DNA from: Collinsella aerofaciens
GTDB lineage: Bacteria; Actinomycetota; Coriobacteriia; Coriobacteriales; Coriobacteriaceae
Length of the DNA stretch: 64,000 nucleotides
Assembly (NCBI RefSeq): GCF_028206995.1
Contig: NZ_JAQLFL010000003.1
Coordinates: forward strand, 1-64,000
Direction: 5' to 3'
Positions within the stretch are counted from its first letter, which is position 1. Every line of letters begins with the position of its first letter. The notes under the pieces were generated by a model. It made no database searches, was not told where the DNA came from, and saw nothing but the letters and a program-made list of their open reading frames with translations. Shown here piece by piece: positions 25,582-35,017 of the stretch. Made by a program: the position numbers and the translations under genes.

Positions 25582-25995
25582 CAACTTGCCGAGACAGTGG
25601 TCGATCATATGCTGGATCATTTGTGCCTCAAAGCCCGCGTAGTCGCGGCGGCACTCCTTCATCTTGCCGTCGACGATCTGGTCAAAGGCAACCTTGCACT
25701 TGATATAGCGCGTGGACTTGGTGACCTCCTCGTGCGTCAGGCAGCTCTCCTCCATCTTGCTGGCACCCAGGCCAAACACCAGGCGGGGGTTGTAGAGCAC
25801 ATGGGGCTCGCCGGCATCGTCCAGGTAGACGCAGACCTTCTTGGTGACGCCGATCTGGTTGGCGGCAAGGCAGCCGGCGTCCTCGAGCGACTTGATGGTA
25901 TCGATCAGGTCCTGTGCGACCGACTCGTCCTCGACAGTCGCAACCTCGCAACGCTGGGACAGGATAGCCTCGTCGTGGCAGAGCTCTTTAATCAT
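25576..25995 (-). CDS. Peptide deformylase-like protein (catalytic Glu missing)
   Basis: A 139-residue deformylase-family protein. Motif I GCLAANQIG keeps the Gln. Motif II reads EESCLT. Motif III is QHMIDH, so both metal His are kept but the catalytic Glu of HExxH is Met. It is probably inactive as a classical deformylase or has another role. ATG 25995 follows GGAGG; four upstream codons (MEER) are an alternative. The other paralogue, at 17686, lacks the Gln instead. Confidence 0.8.
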   Translation of the reverse strand: MIKELCHDEAILSQRCEVATVEDESVAQDLIDTIKSLEDAGCLAANQIGVTKKVCVYLDDAGEPHVLYNPRLVFGLGASKMEESCLTHEEVTKSTRYIKCKVAFDQIVDGKMKECRRDYAGFEAQMIQHMIDHCLGKLV

Positions 25996-26187
25996 ACGTT
26001 CCTCCATAGGGGTCGTTGTAACTGCTTAAGTATACGGTACCCACACATTTTCATACGGAAAATACCGCCCGTCCGCTACAAAGCGCCGAACATCAACATG
26101 TGAGAACAGCAAGGTTGTAAAGGCGATATAGTAAATGAGTTCGTGTCAATCGGCCTAAACTCGGGGCCGAACAAGGAAAGGGTATGC

Positions 26188-27501
26188 ATGGACGAACTTT
26201 TTCACGTCAGTGAGCGCAAGTCCACAATCGGGACCGAACTTCGCGCTGGACTGACAACATTCCTGGCGATGGCCTACATCATCGCCGTCAACCCCGCAGT
26301 GCTCTCGGGCGCTGGCATCGATGCGGGAGCGCTCGCCTGCGCCACCTGCCTGGGCGCCGGCATCATGACCATCTGCATGGGTATCTTCGCCAACCGCCCG
26401 CTCGCCTGCGCGTCGGGCCTGGGCATCAACGCCATGATCGCGGGCATCGCCACCACCATGTGCGGCGGCGACTGGCATGTGGCCATGAGCGTTATCTTCC
26501 TCGAGGGTATCGTCATCTTGCTGCTCGTCCTTTGCGGCCTGCGCGAAGCCATCATGGACGCCATCCCTGTGGTCCTGCGCCACGCCATCTCAGTTGGCTT
26601 GGGTCTGTTCATCGCCATGATCGGCCTGTGCGACGCCGGCATCATCACTGCTGGCGCCGGTACGCTCGTCGGCCTGGGCGACATCGCCTCCCCCACCTTT
26701 ATCGTCGGCATCATCTCCATCGTCGTGACGGTTGCCCTGGCTTCCCGCAACGTGCCGGGCTCGCTGCTCATCGGTATCATCGTCGCCGTTATCGCCGGTA
26801 TCCCGCTGGGCGTCACCCATGCGCCCGAGGGCCTTATCGCACCGCTCGACTTCTCGACCTTTGGCGCCCCGTTTGCCAGCACCGCCGATGGCAACATGGC
26901 CATCGTGAAGGTTCTGACCGACCCGATGCTGCTCGTCGTTGCCTTCTCGCTGCTTATGAGTGACTTCTTCGACACCATGGGCACCGCGATGGCCGTCGCC
27001 AAGCAGGGCGAGTTCTTGACCGAGGACGGCAATGTCGAGGACATCCGTCCCATCCTGGTCGTCGACTCCGTGGCCGCTGCTGCCGGTGGCTTTATGGGCG
27101 TCTCCTCCATCACCACCTTCGTCGAGTCCACCTCTGGCGCTGCTGACGGTGGCCGCACGGGCCTCACCTCCGTCACCACCGGCGTGCTGTTCATTCTCGC
27201 CGCGTTCTTCTCCCCCATCGTCACCATCGTTTCCAGCGCCGCCACCTGCGGTGCTCTGGTCTACGTCGGCTACCTCATGATGAGCGAGGCCTCCGAGATC
27301 GACTGGTCCGACGTGTCGCAGGGTTTCCCGGCGTTCATGATTGTCGCCGGCGTGCCCTTCACCTACTCCATCTCTGCCGGCATTGGCCTGGGCTTTATCG
27401 CCTACGTGATCGTCGCGCTCTTTAAGGGCGAGGCCTCCAAGATCAAGCCGCTCATGTGGATCGCAGCCCTTGCCTTCCTCGTCTACTTCTTCGTGGCGTA
27501 A
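26188..27501 (+). CDS. AzgA-type NCS2 purine permease
   Basis: 437 residues with 12-14 membrane segments. The AzgA/GhxP subgroup start is clear (STIGTELRAGLTTFLAMAYI, then IAVNPAVLSGAG), as is the later SLLMSDFFDTMGTAMAV motif. This group takes up adenine, guanine and hypoxanthine with protons. ATG 26188 is preferred because AAGGAAAGG precedes it; the frame is open from 26143. A terminator follows. It may work with the uracil permease at 30.4 kb in base salvage. Confidence 0.9.
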   Translation: MDELFHVSERKSTIGTELRAGLTTFLAMAYIIAVNPAVLSGAGIDAGALACATCLGAGIMTICMGIFANRPLACASGLGINAMIAGIATTMCGGDWHVAMSVIFLEGIVILLLVLCGLREAIMDAIPVVLRHAISVGLGLFIAMIGLCDAGIITAGAGTLVGLGDIASPTFIVGIISIVVTVALASRNVPGSLLIGIIVAVIAGIPLGVTHAPEGLIAPLDFSTFGAPFASTADGNMAIVKVLTDPMLLVVAFSLLMSDFFDTMGTAMAVAKQGEFLTEDGNVEDIRPILVVDSVAAAAGGFMGVSSITTFVESTSGAADGGRTGLTSVTTGVLFILAAFFSPIVTIVSSAATCGALVYVGYLMMSEASEIDWSDVSQGFPAFMIVAGVPFTYSISAGIGLGFIAYVIVALFKGEASKIKPLMWIAALAFLVYFFVA

Positions 27502-27529
27502 CGGCATAGCCTGCTAAAGCAAAACAGCA

Positions 27530-27569
27530 AAGCGCGGAGTCGCAACGAGCGGCTCCGCGCTTTTCTTTT
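27530..27569 (+). terminator. Terminator after the purine permease gene
   Basis: AAGCGCGGAG-T-CGC pairs with GCG-G-CTCCGCGCTT around AACGA, followed by TTCTTTTA. Confidence 0.8.
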
Positions 27570-27709
27570 AAAGGCGGGCAGAGCACGGGCGCGCGATGTA
27601 TTGTTTCCCGAATTTTGGACATTTTGCCCTCCAAACGGCACTACCGCCGGCTACATCCTGCAGATATGCTGGACGTAATCGCATAGGCCCTATGAGGATG
27701 GGAGTAACC

Positions 27710-29479
27710 ATGGCCGCCTTGTTCACGACCCCCAAGCGCAATGACAAAACCTCTGGAGCCCATTTTGTCGAGCCCGACGTGCGCCGTCGCACGCTGCTCG
27801 CACACGGCAGCTGGCGCCGCGTGACCCGCCGCATCGTCTGCGGCCTGGCCTGCGCGCTCACGGTGAGCTCGCTGCTCATGCCGAGCGTCTCGCTCGCGGC
27901 GGAGTGGGTGGACGTCGGCGGCACCCAGTACAATGCCGGCACCGCGGCAGGCGACGAGGCCGGCACCTGGAGCTGGGACGGCGCCGATGACATGAAGCTC
28001 AACGGCTATAACGGCGGCGAGATCAAGGCCGCGGGCAAGCTCAACATTGCGTACGAGGGCAAGAACACCGTGAAAACCGAGCCCGATTACACCGGAGCCG
28101 CCATCAAAGCGCAGGATGGCACTAACCAGAAAGCGGAGTTGAACATAACGAGCTCGAATAGCACGGATGAGCTCAATGTGACAGCCGAGGCCGATGAAAT
28201 TAAATCCACAGGCGACCTCTCCATTTCTGGCCCAGGCACCGTGAACACCACAAGCACCACTTCCGACGGAATTGAGGCAAAGGGCGACCTCTCTATCACG
28301 GGCTCGGGCACCGTGAATGCAACGGGCGGTACCGAAGGTATCCAATCCAAGGGCAAGACCACCATCGATTCCTCTGGCACAGTGATCGCTAAAGGAGGCG
28401 AAGGTTACGGCGTCGCCGCGGGCAATGACATCATCATCAAAGGCGGTGGCAAGGTAGAAGCAAGCTCGATAGAAGAAGCGGCGATTTGGGCTGAAGACGG
28501 CATCAACATCTCGGGCGGCAGCCAGGTCAAGGCGAACGCCGAGGGAGATCTTGCCGTCGACGCTGAGGGCAGTCTCGCGATCACGAACGCCTCCCTTGAC
28601 GCAAGCGGTGTTGAATATGGTATCTATGCCTACAAGGGCGTTACGCTCGATCACGCGACCGTGACGGTCCGCACAAGCGCGAGCGGCGGCCAGGCCATCG
28701 CCCTCATCACTGACGGGGACGACATCGTCATCAAGAATGGTTCCATCGTGGACGCGTTCGCGGAAGGCAAATTCTCGGTTGCAATCTCTACCAGAAACCA
28801 CCAGCCAAACGTCGCTGGCGGTCACATCTACATCAGCGACTCCGTTGTTAAGGCTATAGCCCGCTATGTCGAGACCGGTGGCGATGGCCCCGACTGCTAC
28901 AGTACAGACCAGGATGGCGAGATCACCCCTGAGCGCAGGGGCGTGAACATCGGCATCTATGCTCAGACCACCGAGGGTATTATGCCCGCCACCATCTCCA
29001 TCGTCCGCAGTAAGGTCACGGCCGAGGGAGACACGGCAGCGATTTTCGCCCTTGCCATGAGCACGGACGGCAAGGCAATCGGCACCATCGAAATCGAAGG
29101 CGCCAGCATCCTGACGCCTGAAGGCGGCAAAGTCATTGACTATCGCCACAAAGAAGAGCTCAGTGACGGCATCATGTACGAGGCAGGCCAAGTCATTGGC
29201 ACGGGCGACGCCGTGATTGATTCTCCCTACGACGATGTCATCGCCAAGAAAGCCGTCATCGCACCGTCCGAGGAGACCAAGCCCGAGGATTCCAAGCCTG
29301 ATTCCAAGCCTGAGGGCACAAAGGCGACCAAGACCGTTGCAGTTGCAGCCACGGGAGCCAAGACCACCGGCAAGCTCGCGGCAACCGGCGACGCCTCGAG
29401 CGCAGCCATCGTGGCAGCCGCCCTTACGGGAACAGCCGCCATCGCCGCAGGCGCCGTGGTGAGCCGCAAGCGCTCATAG
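27710..29479 (+). CDS. Sortase-anchored surface protein with beta-helix-like repeats
   Basis: 589 residues. A long N-region with RRVTRRIVCGLACALTVSSL and a likely cleavage after SVSLAA form a secretion signal. Residues about 65-500 have repeated short strands (GDLSISGPGTVNTT, GDLSITGSGTVNAT) of the kind seen in carbohydrate-binding or adhesin beta-helices. The C-terminus has a Pro/Lys-rich wall spacer, a sorting signal LAATG, a hydrophobic span and the tail SRKRS. LAxTG is the motif known for class E sortases of high-GC actinobacteria. The start follows GGGAG; Met codons upstream are alternatives. Ligand unknown. Confidence 0.75.
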   Translation: MAALFTTPKRNDKTSGAHFVEPDVRRRTLLAHGSWRRVTRRIVCGLACALTVSSLLMPSVSLAAEWVDVGGTQYNAGTAAGDEAGTWSWDGADDMKLNGYNGGEIKAAGKLNIAYEGKNTVKTEPDYTGAAIKAQDGTNQKAELNITSSNSTDELNVTAEADEIKSTGDLSISGPGTVNTTSTTSDGIEAKGDLSITGSGTVNATGGTEGIQSKGKTTIDSSGTVIAKGGEGYGVAAGNDIIIKGGGKVEASSIEEAAIWAEDGINISGGSQVKANAEGDLAVDAEGSLAITNASLDASGVEYGIYAYKGVTLDHATVTVRTSASGGQAIALITDGDDIVIKNGSIVDAFAEGKFSVAISTRNHQPNVAGGHIYISDSVVKAIARYVETGGDGPDCYSTDQDGEITPERRGVNIGIYAQTTEGIMPATISIVRSKVTAEGDTAAIFALAMSTDGKAIGTIEIEGASILTPEGGKVIDYRHKEELSDGIMYEAGQVIGTGDAVIDSPYDDVIAKKAVIAPSEETKPEDSKPDSKPEGTKATKTVAVAATGAKTTGKLAATGDASSAAIVAAALTGTAAIAAGAVVSRKRS

Positions 29480-29545
29480 ACGCCTTTGGCCTTTAACGCA
29501 CGGGACGGCACCCATGAAAGCGCCTAGCCCGAGCACCGTTTAACG

Positions 29546-29584
29546 ACGCCATCGCCGAGTTCCCCTCCGGCGGTGGCGTTTTCC
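29546..29584 (+). terminator. Terminator after the surface protein gene
   Basis: ACGCCATCGCCG pairs with CGGCGGTGGCGT (12 bp, one T-G) and is followed by TTTCC. Confidence 0.65.
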
Positions 29585-29695
29585 AGTTTGCGCTCGCGCG
29601 TTGCGCATGCGATTATTCTTAATGCAGCCCAACCTATATGTGCCAGCGTGCGACAATTGGGACCGTCGATATCACAACGCTGAGAGAAGCAGGCC

Positions 29696-30361
29696 ATGGA
29701 AGCGCATCGAAAGCAGATAACCGTCTATTCGAATCATGCGGAAAGCGTACCTGTCATCTACCTCCCCGTAGTCATGGGCGACGGCAGCGAGGTCTACAAC
29801 CGTTGTCTTGAGCTCGGCTGCCCGCCATTCACCCTCGTCGCCATTGGCGGGCTCGATTGGAATCGCGAGCTGAGCCCCTGGGCATGCGACGGGACCGTAC
29901 GCGATGCCGAACCTTTTGGTGGGCAGGCGTCCGGATTTCTCGATGAACTGCTGAACCGGATAATCCCAAAGGTCGAATTATCGCTCCCACTGCCGCCCAC
30001 CTGGCGCGGCATTGCCGGCTACTCGCTCGCGGGCCTCTTCGCGCTCTGGTCCCTCTGGCAAACCGACGCCTTTGACCGCATCGCGAGCGCATCGGGGTCG
30101 CTATGGTTTCCCGACTATGTCGATCGCGCCAGCACGGCGCCATTTGCCGGCAGCCCACAAGCTGTCTATCTGTCACTCGGCAAAAAAGAAACCAAGACGC
30201 CCAACCGCATGATGAGACACGTACTCGACGACACGCGTGCAATGGAAGAGCTACTCATCGAGCGCGGCATCCCAACAACGATGGAACTCAACCCCGGCAA
30301 TCACTTTGCCCAAACCGATCTACGAATGGCGCGTGGCATACGCTGGATACTGACGCATTAA
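29696..30361 (+). CDS. Alpha/beta hydrolase, esterase D-like
   Basis: 221 residues. The nucleophile elbow is GYSLAG and the late His is in PGNHFAQTD. The layout fits the esterase D (PF00756) group, which includes enterobactin esterases (Fes/IroE) and serine esterases, but this protein is shorter and no substrate can be named. No signal peptide, so it is cytosolic. The ribosome site is AGAGAAGCAGGCC. It is monocistronic, ending in a strong terminator. Confidence 0.8.
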   Translation: MEAHRKQITVYSNHAESVPVIYLPVVMGDGSEVYNRCLELGCPPFTLVAIGGLDWNRELSPWACDGTVRDAEPFGGQASGFLDELLNRIIPKVELSLPLPPTWRGIAGYSLAGLFALWSLWQTDAFDRIASASGSLWFPDYVDRASTAPFAGSPQAVYLSLGKKETKTPNRMMRHVLDDTRAMEELLIERGIPTTMELNPGNHFAQTDLRMARGIRWILTH

Positions 30362-30398
30362 AAATGGCGCCCACGCGTACGCACGGGCGCCATTTTTT
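30361..30398. terminator. Strong bidirectional terminator
   Basis: AAAATGGCGCCC pairs with GGGCGCCATTTT, followed by TT on the plus strand and by AATGCG on the minus strand, between the convergent esterase and uracil permease genes. Confidence 0.85.
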
Positions 30399-30418
30399 GA
30401 TTTAGCTGAACACAACTT

Positions 30419-31753
30419 CTACTCGACAGTCTCCTCGAGTTCAGAAACGGCAAACTCAAAGTCGTTGCCGGGCAGAATTGCGTTGAGCACGATGCCAACC
30501 AGCGAGCCCACGGCAAGACCGGAAAGCGAAATCGTCACGCCGCCCAGCTCCAGCACGATGGCACCGGCAGTGCTGTAAGCAATGCCGAGTGAAAGCACGA
30601 GCACCAGAGCGGCCACAAGCACGTTGCGGTTGTTCTGGAAATCGACCTGGTTCTCGATGAGGTTGCGGACGCCCACAGTGCTGATCATGCCGTAAAGCAC
30701 GAGCGACACGCCGCCGATAACGCATGCCGGCATGGCGGCAATCACGGCAGCGAACTTGGGGCAGAACGAAAGCACGATAGCGCAGCACGCGGCAATGCGA
30801 ATCACGCGCGGATCGAACACGCGCGTCAGGGCAAGCACGCCGGTGTTCTCACCATACGTGGTGTTGGCCGGAGCGCCAAAGAGCGAAGCCAGAATCGTGG
30901 CAAGACCATCACCGAGCAGCGTGCGGTGCAGACCGGGATCGGCAATGTAGTTGCGCTCGCAGGTGGAGCCAATAGCGGAAATATCACCGATATGCTCGAT
31001 CATAGTTGCAAAGGCCAGCGGCATGATGGTGATGATGGCCGTCGTGGCGAGGTCGCTATCAAACTGCGGACCAAAGAGCGCAAACACGGTGTTGTTCCAC
31101 ACGATGGGAAGACCGACCCACGGCGCGGCTGCGACACCAGAGAAATCGACCTCACCCAACGCGGCCGCAACGGCATAGCTCACCACGACGCCCAGCAGGA
31201 TCGGCACGATTTTGACCATGCCGCGGCCCCAGATGTTGCAGATGACGATCACTGCAACAGCGATAACGGCGACAAGCCAATTGGTCTGGCAGTTGGCAAT
31301 GGCGGAGCTTGCCAGGATCAGACCGATCGAAATGACGATAGGGCCAGTCACCACCGGCGGAAAGAAACGCATGACACGCTTGGCGCCAAACGCGCGGAAG
31401 AGCGCCGCCAGCACCGGATAGAGCAGACCGGCACAAGCTACGCCCAGGCAGGCGTAGGGCAAAAGCTCGGTCTCGCCGTTGGGCGCGATTGCGGCATAAC
31501 CGGCAATAAAGGCAAACGATGAGCCCAAAAATGCCGGCACCTTACCGCGCGACAGGAAGTGGAACAGCAGCGTGCCCAAGCCGGCAAACAAAAGCGTTGC
31601 CGATACCGAGAGGCCGGTGAGCACGGGCACCAGCACGGTGGCGCCAAACATGGCAAACAGGTGCTGTAGGCCGAGCAGGAACATGCGCGGGCGGCCGAGC
31701 GACGATGCGTCGTAGATGGCATCGCTGACGGCGGGCGTCGAGGACTGGGACAT
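30419..31753 (-). CDS. uraA: Uracil permease (NCS2, UraA type)
   Basis: 444 residues, about 14 membrane segments. The UraA start is clear (GLQHLFAMFGATVLVPVLTG), as are GSSFAFIAGYAAI and the conserved AFATMIEHIGDI, with the family Glu. It imports uracil, possibly xanthine. GAAAGGACATCC precedes the start. It is downstream of a MetE-like gene with a 122-bp gap, so probably separately transcribed. Confidence 0.9.
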   Translation of the reverse strand: MSQSSTPAVSDAIYDASSLGRPRMFLLGLQHLFAMFGATVLVPVLTGLSVSATLLFAGLGTLLFHFLSRGKVPAFLGSSFAFIAGYAAIAPNGETELLPYACLGVACAGLLYPVLAALFRAFGAKRVMRFFPPVVTGPIVISIGLILASSAIANCQTNWLVAVIAVAVIVICNIWGRGMVKIVPILLGVVVSYAVAAALGEVDFSGVAAAPWVGLPIVWNNTVFALFGPQFDSDLATTAIITIMPLAFATMIEHIGDISAIGSTCERNYIADPGLHRTLLGDGLATILASLFGAPANTTYGENTGVLALTRVFDPRVIRIAACCAIVLSFCPKFAAVIAAMPACVIGGVSLVLYGMISTVGVRNLIENQVDFQNNRNVLVAALVLVLSLGIAYSTAGAIVLELGGVTISLSGLAVGSLVGIVLNAILPGNDFEFAVSELEETVE

Positions 31754-31875
31754 GGATGTCCTTTCGAATGGAAGGGCGATCAGGCATATCGGATAACCTG
31801 CCCGAACGATACGATCCGAACCATTGTACGCGATACACTATGCCTCGCACGCGCCGCCACCTGCAAACACTAGCG

Positions 31876-33009
31876 CTATTTCCAAACGCGCTCGGCAATG
31901 CGCTTGACCAGCGCGATCTTTGCCCATTGCTCATCCTCGGTCAGCTTGTTGCCAATCTCGCAGCTGGCAAAGCCGCACTGAGGTGACAGATACAGGTTCT
32001 CGAGCGGCACGTACTTTGCAGCCTCGTGAATACGCTCGACGATGGCATCCTCGTCCTCAAGCTCAGCGGCCTTGGTGGTCACCAGGCCCAACACGACCTT
32101 CTTGCCGGGAGCAACGTACTTGAGCGGCTCAAAGCCACCGGCGCGCGGCGTATCGAACTCCAGGTAAAATGCGTCGACATCCTCGCGCGCGAACAGGTAC
32201 GGCGCGATGGGGTCATAGCCGCCCTCGAAGGCATAGGTAGAGTGGTAGTTACCACGGCACACGTGCGTGTTAATGACCAGGTCGTCGGGCTTGCCCTCGA
32301 TGGCGGCGTTGTTGAGCGCCACGCCCAGCTCGCTTACCTTTTGCAGGTCGACCGGGCTCATGCCGGTTTTGGCGACAAAATCGGTGTCGCAGTAGATGCC
32401 CCAGGTGCAGTCATCAAACTGGATGTTGCGGCAGCCTGCTGCGTACAGGTCGGCGATCACCGTGCGATAAGCGGCTGCGATGGCGTCGGCAAGTTCCTCA
32501 TCGGTCTTATAGACAGCGCGCAGGCTCTCCTGCTGGCCGTCGCAGCGGTCGAGCGTGACTTCGGAGAACGTCTGGATCGGCGCCGGAATGGTTTGCCGCG
32601 CGACCTGGCCCTCCCCCTCGAGCGCCTTGACAAATTTAAAGTGCTCGACGAACGGATGGTTCTCACCGCTAATGGGGCCGGTTACCACGGCGGTGTCGGC
32701 TGTGGTCTCCTCGTCGTGGAACATATAGCCCGTACGCGAGGTACGGCGTTCAATGCCGTTGAGCCCCCACATAAAGTCGAGGTGCCAGTAACTGCGGCGA
32801 AACTCGCCATCGGTAATCACCTGCAGGCCAGCGGACTTTTGCTTGTCCACCAGGTCGCGAATGGCCTCATCCTCGACGGCCTTAAGGCCGGCGGCGTCGA
32901 GTGTGCCCGCAGCATAGGCGGCACGGGCGTCCTTTACGGCCTGTGGACGAAGAAAGCTGCCGACGATATCGGCGCGAAACGGCGCGTTCAGCGTGGTTAA
33001 AGCACTCAT
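31876..33009 (-). CDS. MetE C-terminal-like methyltransferase (YxjG/YxjH type)
   Basis: A 377-residue cobalamin-independent methionine synthase-like protein. DIVGSFLRPQAVKDARAAYA, ITDGEFRRSYWHLDFMWGLNG, a His-Cys region (NTHVCRGNYHST) and a late Cys (LSPQCGFAS) give the expected zinc ligands. The family transfers a methyl group to homocysteine or a related thiol using an as yet unclear donor. ATG 33009 follows AAGGGAG; the frame is open to 33027. It follows a LysR gene on the same strand, with an operator-like palindrome between them, so that regulator probably controls it. Confidence 0.85.
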   Translation of the reverse strand: MSALTTLNAPFRADIVGSFLRPQAVKDARAAYAAGTLDAAGLKAVEDEAIRDLVDKQKSAGLQVITDGEFRRSYWHLDFMWGLNGIERRTSRTGYMFHDEETTADTAVVTGPISGENHPFVEHFKFVKALEGEGQVARQTIPAPIQTFSEVTLDRCDGQQESLRAVYKTDEELADAIAAAYRTVIADLYAAGCRNIQFDDCTWGIYCDTDFVAKTGMSPVDLQKVSELGVALNNAAIEGKPDDLVINTHVCRGNYHSTYAFEGGYDPIAPYLFAREDVDAFYLEFDTPRAGGFEPLKYVAPGKKVVLGLVTTKAAELEDEDAIVERIHEAAKYVPLENLYLSPQCGFASCEIGNKLTEDEQWAKIALVKRIAERVWK

Positions 33010-33050
33010 AGATATCTCCCTTTGCATTGGTTGCTTTACTGGGACAAAGT

Positions 33051-33118
33051 ATGAGCGCTCATATAGCCATCGTAAAATATACGTTTATAACAGTTTGATA
33101 TAGATGCTTCCTATATCA
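33051..33118. promoter_or_regulatory. Promoter region of the MetE-like gene with two palindromes
   Basis: ATGAGCGCTCAT (33051-33062) is a perfect 12-bp palindrome. TGATATAG-ATGCTTC-CTATATCA (33096-33118) is a perfect 8-7-8 inverted repeat of LysR-site form. AT-rich sequence between them (about 33070-33092) can hold a minus-strand promoter. Confidence 0.5.
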
Positions 33119-33164
33119 GTTGGGACTGCCATGAAGAGATTTGACCTGTACAGGACGCAGCAGT

Positions 33165-34061
33165 CTAGATATGCTGACGGATCGCGTCGATATAGGCTTG
33201 ACCGTAGCGCGTAAGCGTCGTGTTCTTGCGCGTGATGATGCCGATCTCCATGTACTCATCCACATCGAGCGGAATCGAGATAATGCCGGGGCCGTTGAGT
33301 TCGTGGCTAATCACGCCCGAACACACCGTGTAGCCGTTAAGGCCCATAGCCAGGTTGAACAGCGTCGCACGGTCGCGCACGCGGATGTTCTTGCGGCGCT
33401 CAAACGTCGAGGTCAGTTCCTCGGAATAGTAAAACGAGTTGTAGCTGCCCTGCTCATAGGACAAAAATGGGTAGTCCTCGAGGTCTTCGAGCGTCACGCT
33501 GGAGCGGCCCGCCAGCGGATGGTCTGCACACACAAAAACGTGCGGTGTGGCGCAGAAGAGCCCTTCGAACACGAGCTCGTTGGCCGCCAGCATGCGCTCG
33601 ATGACCTCGCGATTGTGCTCGGACAGGTACAGGATGCCGAGTTCGCTTTTCATATGCGCGACGTCCTCGATAATCTCGTGAGTCTGCTCCTCGCGCAGGG
33701 TAAAGTCGTAGCGCGCGGCATCGAACTCACGGATCACATCGACAAACGCGTTGACGGCAAAGGAATAATGCTGACAGCTCACACTAAAATGCGGCACCTG
33801 CTCGGATGCGCCCTTGTACTTACCTTCGAGCAGATCGGCCTGGTCAAGCACCTGTCGCGCGTAGCCCAAGAAGGTCTCGCCTTCCTCGGATACAACGACA
33901 CCCTTGTTAGTGCGCTCAAAGATGCGCACACCCATCTCGTTTTCGAGATCGCGGATCGACGCGGTAATCGAAGGCTGCGACACAAAGAGTCGGCGCGAGG
34001 CCTCGGTGATGCTGCCGCATTCGGCAACTTTGACGACATATCTGAGCTGCTGGAGCTTCAT
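33165..34061 (-). CDS. LysR-family regulator next to the MetE-like gene
   Basis: 298 residues with the usual LysR N-terminus (MKLQQLRYVVKVAECGSITE, then ASRRLFVSQPSITASI) and an effector domain. ATG 34061 has AAGGAGACAGCC before it; the frame is open a further 63 codons upstream but without a ribosome site. It probably activates the MetE-like gene downstream in response to sulfur amino-acid status. The preceding HAD gene ends 10 bp upstream, so these two are likely one transcript. Confidence 0.87.
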   Translation of the reverse strand: MKLQQLRYVVKVAECGSITEASRRLFVSQPSITASIRDLENEMGVRIFERTNKGVVVSEEGETFLGYARQVLDQADLLEGKYKGASEQVPHFSVSCQHYSFAVNAFVDVIREFDAARYDFTLREEQTHEIIEDVAHMKSELGILYLSEHNREVIERMLAANELVFEGLFCATPHVFVCADHPLAGRSSVTLEDLEDYPFLSYEQGSYNSFYYSEELTSTFERRKNIRVRDRATLFNLAMGLNGYTVCSGVISHELNGPGIISIPLDVDEYMEIGIITRKNTTLTRYGQAYIDAIRQHI

Positions 34062-34071
34062 GGCTGTCTCC

Positions 34072-34980
34072 TTAGCTGTTCGCGAGATTCGCGTCGGCCG
34101 CACCCTCCTGGCGCATAAACGGCGGCATCTCCCCCGTCGCGGCGCAGGCGGCAATCTGATGCAGAGCCCCGGCGACCGCATCGTCTGCCGCAGCGCCGAT
34201 ATGCCAGCGCGCGGCAGCCGTGACGGCCTCGTTGGCATTGGCGACCGCAACGGAGTTGAGAACGGCGCCGATCATGGGCAGGTCGTTATCGGAATCGCCA
34301 AATACGGCCACCTCGTCGGGCGTCAGGCTCAAGGCGCGCGCCAGCTCCAGCGCAGCGCAGCCCTTGTCCCAACCATCCGGAAGGATGTCGAACAGGCGCA
34401 CTCGGTTGTTGGGAAACACAAGCGAGAGTTCCGGCACCTCAACGGCAACGCGCTCGCGTAGCTCCGCGAGCTCCTCACGCGAACGGGCACTCCAGATATT
34501 CGCCTTAAACACCGGCGCGCCATCGACGACGGGACGACACGGGGCCTCTTCGCCTTTGAGCCACGCATTGCCGCCCGACTCCATAGCGCGACGCACACGC
34601 TCGGGATTGCTCGTCACGCAATAGGCATCGTTGCCCCAAAAGTCATCGCCCAGGCTGTAGACTTTTAGAAATGTATCGTCGGTCTCTTGCTCCAGATAGT
34701 CAGCCAAACGCATCAGAGCATCGTTGTCGATTGCGCGCGAAGCGACTACTTCGCCGTCGACAAACATCACCTGGCCGTTACAGAACGCACCGGTCGAAAA
34801 ACACTCGGAACGATTTTTGAACATCCAGCCCATCGCGGACGGCTGACGACCCGAAACCGGCCCAAAGTGCAGACCCGCCGCCTGCATGGCATGAATACCC
34901 TCAATGGCGTAGTCGCTGGCGCCGTCATGCCCGGCTGGAATCAGCGTATCGTCCATATCGGTCAGCACAAGTTTAATCAT
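34072..34980 (-). CDS. Cof-type HAD hydrolase
   Basis: 302 residues. HAD motif I is LTDMDDTLIPAG (nucleophile Asp), motif II the Ser of PVSGRQP, and motif IV GDSDNDLPMI. A large type IIB cap lies between. These enzymes dephosphorylate sugar phosphates or cofactors such as PLP and FMN; no specific substrate can be assigned. Just upstream lie a REP-like palindrome and the thiamine operon in the opposite direction. Confidence 0.88.
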   Translation of the reverse strand: MIKLVLTDMDDTLIPAGHDGASDYAIEGIHAMQAAGLHFGPVSGRQPSAMGWMFKNRSECFSTGAFCNGQVMFVDGEVVASRAIDNDALMRLADYLEQETDDTFLKVYSLGDDFWGNDAYCVTSNPERVRRAMESGGNAWLKGEEAPCRPVVDGAPVFKANIWSARSREELAELRERVAVEVPELSLVFPNNRVRLFDILPDGWDKGCAALELARALSLTPDEVAVFGDSDNDLPMIGAVLNSVAVANANEAVTAAARWHIGAAADDAVAGALHQIAACAATGEMPPFMRQEGAADANLANS

Positions 34981-35017
34981 AAGGCCCCCATTCGTATCGG
35001 TCCTACCTATTGTAACG

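Noticed and set aside
27641..29191. 516-codon open frame opposite the surface protein gene
   Set aside because: No recognisable domain or ribosome site; the plus strand has a signal peptide, repeats and a sorting signal.
32026..33000. 324-codon open frame opposite the MetE-like gene
   Set aside because: Shadow of a clear enzyme gene with conserved metal ligands on the minus strand.
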